A stretch of DNA of 64,000 nt from Candidatus Binatia bacterium. GTDB taxonomy: Bacteria > Desulfobacterota > Binatia > HRBIN30. The position numbers and the translations under genes are program-made. The notes under the pieces were generated by a model. That model was not told where the DNA came from. It did no database searches and saw only the letters and a program-made list of their open reading frames with translations. The stretch spans positions 1-64,000 of the forward strand of contig CALAMI010000014.1 in NCBI GenBank assembly GCA_937925685.1, read 5' to 3'. Of the stretch, positions 56,948-64,000 are shown piece after piece (position 1 is the first letter of the stretch; each line of letters starts with the position of its first letter).

Positions 56948-57964
56948 ATGAAGCGCAGGCGCTTGGGACGTAGTGGGCTTATCGTATCGGAACTGTGCCT
57001 TGGCACGATGACCTTCGGTAACCAAGCCGATGAAGCTACGAGCCTTGCCATCTTGGACCGGGCGTTTGATGGGGGGGTGGACTTCGTCGACGTAGCCGAA
57101 GTGTATCCCGTACCACCGGAGCGCCAATGGGCTGGGCGCAGCGAGGAGATTGTGGGCAAGTGGTTGCGCACGAAGTCACGTGACGCGGTCATCCTCGCAA
57201 CCAAGGTTGCGGGTCCCGGAGGCGGGTGGTTCGTCACTCCGGTACGGGAAAACAAGGGCACGTTGGATCGGCACCACATTCGCCGCGCCGTGGAGGGTAG
57301 CTTGCAGCGCCTGGGCACAGACTACATCGACCTTTACCAAACCCACTGGCCCGACCGTGATTTACCTTGGGAAGAAACCCTCGAAGCCCTCACCCGTTTG
57401 ATTGACGAAGGCAAAGTCCGATACATCGGCTGTTCCAACGAAACCGCGTATGGTTTGACCAAAAGTTTATGGGTAGCCGACGTAGCTGGATTAGCCCGGT
57501 TCGAGACCATTCAAAACAATTTCAGCTTACTGTACCGCCGCTTCGAGGATGAACTAGCCGAGGTGTGCCGCCGTGAACACGTGAGCTTACTGGCCTATAG
57601 CCCATTGGCCGGAGGCGTCCTCAGCGGAAAATACTGCAACGAAAATTGGCCAGAGGGAGCACGGTTCACGCTGTATCGGAGTTACAGCGAGCGCTCGCAA
57701 GCGATGACGCGACGCTTCGTTAACAAGGGAACGCTCATGGCCACCGAACGATTTGTTCGCTTGGCGCGAGAATTGAATCTCGATCCAGCCACCCTTGCCA
57801 TCGCTTGGGTGCTCTCGCGCGATTTTGTCGGAAGTGCCATCATCGGGGCCACAAAGCCAGAACAATTGGAACCCACTTTGGCAGCCGCAGAGGTTACGTT
57901 GCCACCCGAGGTGCTTGAAGTGTGCGACCGCATCAACCGGGAGATTCCGTATCCGATGGGATGA
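56948..57964 (+). CDS. Aldo/keto reductase, Tas-like
   Basis: A 338-residue NADPH-dependent reductase with a TIM barrel. The catalytic tetrad is seen as Asp and Tyr in VDFVDVAEVYPVPP, Lys in ILATKVAGP and His in LYQTHWPDR. The VYPVPP form and the inserted WFVTPVRENKG segment resemble E. coli Tas. GGAAGGAAG precedes the ATG. The substrate is unknown. Confidence 0.92.
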   Translation: MKRRRLGRSGLIVSELCLGTMTFGNQADEATSLAILDRAFDGGVDFVDVAEVYPVPPERQWAGRSEEIVGKWLRTKSRDAVILATKVAGPGGGWFVTPVRENKGTLDRHHIRRAVEGSLQRLGTDYIDLYQTHWPDRDLPWEETLEALTRLIDEGKVRYIGCSNETAYGLTKSLWVADVAGLARFETIQNNFSLLYRRFEDELAEVCRREHVSLLAYSPLAGGVLSGKYCNENWPEGARFTLYRSYSERSQAMTRRFVNKGTLMATERFVRLARELNLDPATLAIAWVLSRDFVGSAIIGATKPEQLEPTLAAAEVTLPPEVLEVCDRINREIPYPMG

Positions 57965-58005
57965 GGCTTCCAACTACATGAGGATGGATTTGGAGGAGCC
58001 ACACC

Positions 58006-58254
58006 ATGTCAGACTCCGATTTTGTCGTGCAAAAAGTCGAATGGTTTCAGTTCCGGACGCCCAAGGGGGAGCCGTTTCTCGTCATGGTTGCCTCTCTCCC
58101 CAATGGCTTCTACACGGCGGTGCCCTGCCAAGTCTCTATGACTTTGGCTTCCCATAGCCACATGGCTTTAGGAAACTCCGTCGACGACGCACTGGCCCAG
58201 TTGCAAAAAACGCTGGCTGGAAAGGGCGTCGACGAGATTTTTCGCCCTGAATAG
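58006..58254 (+). CDS. Small conserved-looking protein, unknown
   Basis: An 82-residue soluble protein I cannot place. It has an alternating beta-like first half (WFQFRTPKGEPFLVMVASL) and a helical C-terminus (DDALAQLQKTLAGKG), which recalls small HicB-like or DUF folds, but no motif decides it. GGAGGAG lies seven bases before ATG 58006. It is 41 bases after the aldo/keto reductase and probably cotranscribed. Confidence 0.6.
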   Translation: MSDSDFVVQKVEWFQFRTPKGEPFLVMVASLPNGFYTAVPCQVSMTLASHSHMALGNSVDDALAQLQKTLAGKGVDEIFRPE

Positions 58255-58297
58255 GTCGATTCTTGGGCAATGCCGCACGAGGAACGCGGCCCCCGAG

Positions 58298-60421
58298 TCA
58301 CGTGGCCAAGTGGTAGCGGCTGACGAGCTGCTCGAGGCTGCGGCTGACTTCGCTTAAATTTTGAATCGACTCCTCGATTTGTTGCACGCTGTTGACGTTG
58401 GCGCGACTGGCGTCGTCAATGAGCCTCATTGCCGCCGTAATCTGTTCCACGTCCACCAGTTGTCGCTGGCTCGTTTGAGTAATGGCGGCTACCGCTGCTG
58501 TGGCATCGACCAAGCTTTGCGTCAGCGTGCGGATGGTCTCTCCTGAATCCAAGGTTTGCTGGATCCCCGCTTCCGCCGCTTTTGCCGCCTGCTCACTGGC
58601 GAGGACCACATCGTGCGCTGCCTTCTGAATATCGCCGAGGATGGTGGTAATTTGAGCAGTGGCTCGTTTGGAGCGATCGGACAAATTCTTGACCTCCTGC
58701 GCTACCACCGCAAACCCTTTTCCGTGGACTCCGGCACGTACCGCCTCGATACCGGCGTTTACCGAAAGTAAGTCACTCTGGTCCGCTAGGTCATTCACCG
58801 TTGCAGTGACTTGCGCAATCGCCCGCGTTTGCTCGCTGAGTTGGGCAATCTTCTTCGCTATGATTTTCATTTGCTCCCGTACGTTTTCGATCCCAGCAAT
58901 GGCGTCCTGCACGGCCTTTTCTCCGATCTCGGAAATTGCCACGGCTTGCTCGCCTGCAGCCGCCACCTCGCTCGCTCGCCGGCTAGCTGCTTCGGCGGTC
59001 TCCTTGACCTCTTCGACAATCCTGCTGGCCTCTTGCACCGCTCGCGCCGCACGCTGCGCTTCTTCCATAACTCGCCGCACACCCTCGGTGACGCTCTGAT
59101 TCGTCGCTCCGAGCCGTTGGATTTCTCCTGACAACAGCCCAATCTGCTCCTGCAGAGTGGTAACCATCCGAGCCAGGGCCAAGCCCAGGGTGTCCTTCTC
59201 GGATTGCGGCCGGATCGCTACGGCAAGGTCACCTCGAGAAATGCGGTCTGCCGCATCAGCCACGCTACGCAACGACAGCACCATCCTTTCAAACGCGTTG
59301 GCCAACACTCCGACCTCATCGCGGCGGCCATTGGCGCTGAGATGCACGGTAAGGTCCCCCAACGCCAAGCGCTCGGCCACTTGCACGGCTTGCTGGAGCG
59401 GGCGGTCGAGATCACGAATGATGGCCACCGCGACACCTGTCACTGCCACACCCCCCAAGACCAAGAGTGCAATCGTGAGCAAGAGCTGCCGCGCTAACGC
59501 CGTCCAGCGTGCCTCCAAAACCTCTCTCAAAATCGGTGCAGCGGCATCGTGGAACCCATAGGCTGCTTCGATCGCTTGCGTGGACAACGACCACCAATCG
59601 GCGGGCGGAACCTTCGCGTACTCGACGTTCAGAAACTCCCGATCCAATGCCTCGAGAAAGTTCTGGGCTGCCGTAGTTACAGCACTGAGTTGGCTATCCA
59701 ATCGCCTTCGCATTGCGGGTTCAGCCTCGTACACCCGTGCCAGGTCGGCTTGAAGACGGTCTGTGTAGTAATACACAATGGCGTAACGACGGCTAAAAGC
59801 CTTGAGTTCTTCTTCGCGCATCACCCCCCCCTGCACGGCAATTTGCAGCGCCAAGTCGCGTACCTGCCCCATGATCTCTGCGAGCTCCGGAACGACCACG
59901 CGAGTGGCGTCGGATAAGTAATAGGACGCGGGGTTTGGATCGAAGGCTAGGTTGGAAGCATCCCCCACGCGCGCCAACAAAGCCAGGACGTCGCCGTGTA
60001 CTGCCGTGTGTCGGTCAAAGAGTTCTCGCCCATGATCTTGCCAGTGCGCGAGTAAATTTTCTATTTCCGTACGCAATCTTGGCCACTGCTGCAGCACGCC
60101 CAGAGCCTCGCCGTTTCGGGCATTGACTTCGTCTACGCCCCGAAGTCGCTCGCGCACACGGTCCGCAGCGTTTTGCCGTTCGGTGGCAAACTCACTTTCT
60201 CCCTGAAACACCGCTAAAGCCAAACCGCGGTGCGCTTGCAGGTCACGAAGCAAGTTGACGATCGGTATTTGGTATTCGAGGCCGACTGCCTCTTTGCGCG
60301 CGAACTCCGTGCCCAAGGCACGTATGCCTGCAACCATTCGGTAAGTCACCCCAGCTAAGGCGACACCGAAAATCGCACCCATCAGCACGAACTTTTGCGG
60401 GATGTTCAACCGTGACAACAT
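58298..60421 (-). CDS. Methyl-accepting chemotaxis-type receptor
   Basis: A 707-residue membrane receptor. A first helix (about 10-30), a helical periplasmic domain (about 35-310; LRDLQAHRGLALAVFQGES recalls NIT-type sensors), a second helix (about 312-335, LLLTIALLVLGGVAVTGVAV), HAMP, and a long cytoplasmic coiled coil follow. The signalling tip reads ADQSDLLSVNAGIEAVRAGVHGKGFAVVAQEVKNL (partly shifted from the usual LLALNAAIEAARAG). No che gene is nearby and no C-terminal tether is seen. It lies 39 bases after the DUF1329 gene on the same strand. Confidence 0.9.
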   Translation of the reverse strand: MLSRLNIPQKFVLMGAIFGVALAGVTYRMVAGIRALGTEFARKEAVGLEYQIPIVNLLRDLQAHRGLALAVFQGESEFATERQNAADRVRERLRGVDEVNARNGEALGVLQQWPRLRTEIENLLAHWQDHGRELFDRHTAVHGDVLALLARVGDASNLAFDPNPASYYLSDATRVVVPELAEIMGQVRDLALQIAVQGGVMREEELKAFSRRYAIVYYYTDRLQADLARVYEAEPAMRRRLDSQLSAVTTAAQNFLEALDREFLNVEYAKVPPADWWSLSTQAIEAAYGFHDAAAPILREVLEARWTALARQLLLTIALLVLGGVAVTGVAVAIIRDLDRPLQQAVQVAERLALGDLTVHLSANGRRDEVGVLANAFERMVLSLRSVADAADRISRGDLAVAIRPQSEKDTLGLALARMVTTLQEQIGLLSGEIQRLGATNQSVTEGVRRVMEEAQRAARAVQEASRIVEEVKETAEAASRRASEVAAAGEQAVAISEIGEKAVQDAIAGIENVREQMKIIAKKIAQLSEQTRAIAQVTATVNDLADQSDLLSVNAGIEAVRAGVHGKGFAVVAQEVKNLSDRSKRATAQITTILGDIQKAAHDVVLASEQAAKAAEAGIQQTLDSGETIRTLTQSLVDATAAVAAITQTSQRQLVDVEQITAAMRLIDDASRANVNSVQQIEESIQNLSEVSRSLEQLVSRYHLAT

Positions 60422-60460
60422 CGGGACGGCACCTCCCCGACAGTCGGTTGGGTGACGAAC

Positions 60461-62458
60461 TCATTTTCCAAATCGCACCAAAGCACCAGCATCAAAAATA
60501 CTGGGGTCGATCGGCACTCGTCTTTCGTACGGAGATTTGGCGTCGAGACGAGTTCCGCCTAACGAGGCCCGTTTCATCTTGAAGTTCTCCGCCACTGCCC
60601 ATCCCTGCGTCGAAACGGGTACAGTTTCCTGGCCATCTGGGGTCGCGTGATTCGGAAAAGCGAGAACGGCGTACGTGAGAATGTGTTCTCCCTTCCAGTT
60701 AAATTTCTGGTTGTACGCTCCCGCGTAAGTCTCGGCATCGATCCACAGCACCAGTCGACCGTATAAGTAGTACTTGTCACGTGGGACTGCCTCGACCAAA
60801 TACATCGGTCGCAAAGCGAGCCCTCCTTGCGGTAACGCCCAGGGGACGCCCTTCCAGTTCGGGTTCTCGAAACCGTAGTAGCCCGAGCGGTCGAGCAGTT
60901 GATCCCAGCCGCCTCCTTTCCCAGGTCGTGGCTTAATCGAGTTGGGTGGCAACGACTCGGGGTCGACGGCGCGCAAAGCTTCACGTTTCTCCAGCAAACG
61001 CCACTGGAACTCCTGGATTTTGCCGTCGAAAAAATGCCCATCATCTGAGCAAAAGTCTGAACCTAGGTAACCATCGGACCGGTTAGCTGGGCTGACCGCG
61101 CGCACCCGGCGTAACGCTGGGACAAAAGCCCATTGGGAATCCCGCACATCGGGATCACGGTAACGCCAGAACAGCGTGGCCGTTCCTTGCATGTCCAAGG
61201 GAGATAGAGCCACGCCCAGGAATTGATTCTGAAAGTTCATCGGGTTCGGGTGGCGATACTTCGGGGCTTGCCCGTCGTAAAACATAAACCATGCCTCTGC
61301 GCCTATATCACGCTCCACCCCCTTGCTGTTCATCATAAACATCCGCGTTCGGAGGTGCGCATTGCCGCCGTACCACGTGGCCAAATAGTAGTTCCAAACA
61401 ACCTTCACGCCCGCCTGCGGATCAGCTGGATCGATGTGCGGGAAAGGAAGACCATACAGATAGTCGGGCTGTTTGCCAGTCTCCTGGTCAATGACCGTTC
61501 CCCGTTCGTCCACGGTAAGTCGAGAAGCATTTTGCTTCGTGGCCTCTACAAACGCTTTCTCCCAGTTCGGGTTGCCTACGGGATAATGAACGATTTTGCT
61601 CACATACTCACCACGCGCATAATGTTGCCAAATCTCGGGGGGTAAAAGTCCTTTGGCTAACTCCGCTGTACTCGCGTCGAGGATCATCCCAGGCTTAAGG
61701 CGATCCCGTGTAGGGGGTGCTGCGACCTGGTGGGGGGGCAGCACCGCCGGCTCTTCTTTGACCAACTCCTGCGTCGGGGTCGGCGGTAGCGGGCTAGCCG
61801 TTGCCGTCGGCGAAACCCGAATCTCTGGCTCCGCTGCTGGCGTTTCCACAGGGGCAAGCACCTTTTCCGTCGCCGGGGGTACCTTGGCCACTTCTACTGG
61901 GGGCGCCTCACCCGCGGTAGCCTCCGGTTGCGGCACCGGCGGCGCGAAAGCTTCAGCCTGCACCCGTTCCGTTCGCGGTTTTACGCCAAAGACGAGGTTT
62001 TGCCCCCATACCCAACCTTCAGACCCATCCTGAGTACGCACACGATAGTAACCGTTCTTTGCCTCAGCCTCCAAGAGTTGGAGCTGCGTTCCCTGGTCGA
62101 GGACCTCCAGAGGAGCCTCCGCGGTGCCCGGGCTTGGACGCAAGTTCGTTGCCTGGGAAAGTTCCACCAACGCTCCAACCGCCACCCCAGCCTTGACCAC
62201 GCGCAAATTTCGCGCCCACAGCCAGCCTTCCTCACCCCGCTCGGTTTTGACCCGGTAGTAACCGTTTCGAAAAACCAAACCGGGCACCTCCACCCGTTCC
62301 GGTGGTGTAACCACGCGCAGCGGAGGCTGGCGCATCGATGGGTCGACTCGAAGATTGGAGTTCCGACGAACCTCTGCAACTTGAGCCCCTGCCGACCAAG
62401 CACCTGCCGCCACGAGGCTCAGCACCAACCACGCTGTCTTTGCTTTTGTCTCTGCCAT
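60461..62458 (-). CDS. DUF1329 protein with two N-terminal SH3-like domains
   Basis: A 665-residue exported protein. A signal peptide (AWLVLSLVAAGAWSAGAQ) is followed by two bacterial SH3-like repeats (about 28-90 and 95-165), each ending NGYYRV-x(5-6)-EGW-x-W-x-x-NL. A Pro/Thr/Glu-rich linker runs to about 255, and DUF1329 fills the rest (KPGMILDASTAELAKGLLPPEI, TWYGGNAHLRTRMFMM, FWRYRDPDVRDSQWAFVP, partly quoted). DUF1329 proteins are LolB/LolA-like and tied to lipid handling at the outer membrane; the function is not proven. GGAAGGAAG precedes ATG 62458. SH3 repeats suggest binding to peptidoglycan. Confidence 0.88.
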   Translation of the reverse strand: MAETKAKTAWLVLSLVAAGAWSAGAQVAEVRRNSNLRVDPSMRQPPLRVVTPPERVEVPGLVFRNGYYRVKTERGEEGWLWARNLRVVKAGVAVGALVELSQATNLRPSPGTAEAPLEVLDQGTQLQLLEAEAKNGYYRVRTQDGSEGWVWGQNLVFGVKPRTERVQAEAFAPPVPQPEATAGEAPPVEVAKVPPATEKVLAPVETPAAEPEIRVSPTATASPLPPTPTQELVKEEPAVLPPHQVAAPPTRDRLKPGMILDASTAELAKGLLPPEIWQHYARGEYVSKIVHYPVGNPNWEKAFVEATKQNASRLTVDERGTVIDQETGKQPDYLYGLPFPHIDPADPQAGVKVVWNYYLATWYGGNAHLRTRMFMMNSKGVERDIGAEAWFMFYDGQAPKYRHPNPMNFQNQFLGVALSPLDMQGTATLFWRYRDPDVRDSQWAFVPALRRVRAVSPANRSDGYLGSDFCSDDGHFFDGKIQEFQWRLLEKREALRAVDPESLPPNSIKPRPGKGGGWDQLLDRSGYYGFENPNWKGVPWALPQGGLALRPMYLVEAVPRDKYYLYGRLVLWIDAETYAGAYNQKFNWKGEHILTYAVLAFPNHATPDGQETVPVSTQGWAVAENFKMKRASLGGTRLDAKSPYERRVPIDPSIFDAGALVRFGK

Positions 62459-62722
62459 CTCTTCCTTCCCCCACCCCCTGCTCCGCCTTTTGGAGTCCGA
62501 CGGGGGCGCAGAGCCTCGAAGCAAGGCATGGGCCAAGGTGGGTGCTGTGTCATGACAGAGAAAATCTCCGGCTAGCGGCGGTGGCTGTCAACTTTGAACG
62601 CACGGCTGGCGAATTCCTGTCAGGTCTTGTTGCCCGAGAAATGCTCCTTGCTACAAGGGTGCTCTTGACGGCGGAGTCGAGCAACGAGCGATCAGCCGCA
62701 GAGGGAAAAGGAGGCGAATTCT

Positions 62723-63277
62723 GTGGCCAGGTGGAACCCTCGGTTAGTCGGCATTGCTGCTATGGTCTTTCTATACGGACTCTTTGGGGACCGGGATGCC
62801 GGGGCAACGACACCCGGGCTTGCGAGCCTCGATCAAGAGTATGGGTTCAAGGGAATCAGCTTCGGGACCGATGTCGACAGTGTCCCCAAGCTTAAGAAAA
62901 TCGGGGAGCGCGGCCAGTGCGAGGTGGCTTACGCACGCTCGGGTGACACCCTCGAGTTCGAAGGGGTGCCGTTAACAGCTATTGAGTACTCCTTCCAAAA
63001 TGACCGGTTTACCCTCGTATCGCTGTTGGCGAAGGCGGAGGATTGTTCCCGCCTCTATCTGGCCTTGCGAACTCGCTTCGGCGAAGACGACACCAAGCTT
63101 GGTCCAGAAGGTACGAAGAAGCCGTTTTGGACGGCTACCTGGGAAGGCAAACGGGTCAAGGTGGACATTACCGGGCCCACCGGGTGTATTGTCACTATCA
63201 GCGCCCCCGAAGAGGCGATCCTCGAAGAGAGGCGCTGCCGCGAAGACGACAGAGTGAAGGCTGGCCGGGGCGACTGA
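62723..63277 (+). CDS. Secreted protein of unknown function
   Basis: A 184-residue protein with a short signal-like N-terminus (LVGIAAMVFLYGLFGDRDAGA). The mature part alternates strands and helices (FKGISFGTDVDSVPKL, LEFEGVPLTAIEYSFQNDRFTLVS, LYLALRTRFG) like small periplasmic alpha-beta proteins. Two or three Cys could form a disulphide. GTG start with AAAGGAGG upstream. I do not recognise the family. Confidence 0.65.
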   Translation: MARWNPRLVGIAAMVFLYGLFGDRDAGATTPGLASLDQEYGFKGISFGTDVDSVPKLKKIGERGQCEVAYARSGDTLEFEGVPLTAIEYSFQNDRFTLVSLLAKAEDCSRLYLALRTRFGEDDTKLGPEGTKKPFWTATWEGKRVKVDITGPTGCIVTISAPEEAILEERRCREDDRVKAGRGD

Positions 63278-63310
63278 GGTGGTGTGCTACACGCCTCTTG
63301 TCAGGACCAG

Positions 63311-64000
63311 CTACGCAGCTCGCCGCACACGCACGGGGTACTGACCGAGCACCCGAAAGAGCGACTGACCCCAGACGATTTCGTCACTCAGCGGCTCCAC
63401 TTCCTCGAAGCGCGCGGCCATTCCAGCAAAGGCTTTCTGCGCTTCCATGCGGGCCAAGTGTGCCCCCAGACAAAAATGCACTCCACCCCCAAAGGCTAAG
63501 TGATCGATGTCCGGGCGGGTGATGTCGAAACGGTCAGGATCGGGAAAGTGCTCTGGGTCGCGGTTTGCAGCCGCTAGGAAACACATGACCGGCCGGTCGT
63601 CCGGAATGATCACCTCGCCAAACCGGGTTGGCTCGCGGGTCACGCGCATGGTGGCGACAATCGGCCCGTCGAAGCGAAGGCACTCTTCCACGGCGTTGCC
63701 CACTAAATCCGGCCGGCTACGCAAAAGACGCCATTGGTCTGGGTGTTCCACAAACGCTCGCATTCCGTTGCCAATCAACCCCACCGTGGTTTCGAACCCA
63801 GCGATGAGCAACCCGACGGACTGAGCCATCAACTCCGGTTCGCTCAAACGATCTCCTTCGGCTTCGGCGCGGATCAGGTCGCTGAGAATGTCGTCCCGCA
63901 AATGTCGGCGACGCTCCGCAATCAGGTCAGCGAAGTACGCGACAAGCTCTTGCACAGCACGGATAGACTCCTGCAGTTGTTCCGGGCTGAGAAATGCCGC
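63311..64000 (-). CDS. Cytochrome P450, C-terminal part (cut by window edge)
   Basis: The last 229 residues of a P450 monooxygenase; the open frame continues past 64000. The I-helix motif AGFETT, the K-helix ECLR (ExxR) and the heme loop FGGGVHFCLGAHLARME are seen, with the heme Cys codon at 63472-63470. It belongs to the bacterial soluble class. Substrate and redox partners are not visible. Confidence 0.93.
   Translation of the reverse strand, partial: AAFLSPEQLQESIRAVQELVAYFADLIAERRRHLRDDILSDLIRAEAEGDRLSEPELMAQSVGLLIAGFETTVGLIGNGMRAFVEHPDQWRLLRSRPDLVGNAVEECLRFDGPIVATMRVTREPTRFGEVIIPDDRPVMCFLAAANRDPEHFPDPDRFDITRPDIDHLAFGGGVHFCLGAHLARMEAQKAFAGMAARFEEVEPLSDEIVWGQSLFRVLGQYPVRVRRAA

Noticed and set aside
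58272-58290. GCCGC/GCGGC hairpin after the chemoreceptor gene as terminator
   Set aside because: Five base pairs with a nine-base loop and no T tract; common by chance at this GC content.

Overview
The window looks like chromosomal DNA of a free-living, aerobic, Gram-negative bacterium with fairly high GC content. Lipid A synthesis (LpxC), periplasmic glucan synthesis (OpgGH), a lipoprotein and an outer-membrane-associated DUF1329 protein indicate two membranes. Acyl-CoA dehydrogenase, CaiB/BaiF CoA-transferase, cytochrome P450, an alkylsulfatase-type hydrolase and a DUF1329 protein are a mix often seen in uncultured 'deltaproteobacterial' lineages such as Binatota, Myxococcota or Desulfobacterota. 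That placement is an inference from gene content and cannot be fixed without a tree. I found no tRNA, rRNA, CRISPR array, insertion sequence or phage.

Layout. 1-9.9 kb: a secreted matrixin-like metalloprotease, opgGH (minus strand), a lipoprotein alpha/beta hydrolase, a NamZ-type exo-muramidase and a Bcp peroxiredoxin. 10-18.3 kb: an SDR oxidoreductase, a histidine kinase broken by a frameshift and a stop, a FemAB/GNAT-like acyltransferase translationally coupled to a P2-type cation ATPase, and an ArnT-like glycosyltransferase. 18.3-24.8 kb: a complete SUF iron-sulphur operon (rrf2-sufB-C-D-S-U-T) behind an IscR-like palindrome. 24.8-31 kb: a hybrid histidine kinase, an acyl-CoA dehydrogenase, and rpiA with a CoA-transferase. 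31-37.2 kb: an NtrY-like kinase followed by a fusion of an NtrX-type receiver domain to LpxC, then a D,D-carboxypeptidase with a SPOR domain and a flippase-like membrane protein. 37.3-43.2 kb: YggT, an FmdB zinc ribbon, RpoD, and an Hsp20/Lon-like protease pair. 43.2-44.8 kb: a gene-poor stretch. 44.8-51.2 kb: the peripheral arm of complex I only (nuoB-G-I-CD-EF), with two gene fusions. 51.2-64 kb: an alpha/beta hydrolase, a CDF metal transporter, an MBL-fold hydrolase with endonuclease III, family 5 uracil-DNA glycosylase, an aldo/keto reductase, a chemoreceptor co-directional with an SH3-SH3-DUF1329 protein, small orphan proteins, and the 3' part of a cytochrome P450 running off the edge.

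Common threads. Many genes act on the cell envelope (OpgGH, NamZ, FemAB-like, ArnT-like, LpxC, DacC-SPOR, flippase-like), and three large sensor kinases sit among them. The strongest candidate for something undescribed is the NtrY / receiver-LpxC pair at 31.0-34.7 kb. There the DNA-binding output expected of NtrX is replaced by the enzyme of the committed step of lipid A synthesis, suggesting direct phosphorelay control of that step. Fe-S assembly (SUF) and its heavy clients (complex I peripheral arm, endonuclease III, UDG family 5) are all in the same window.
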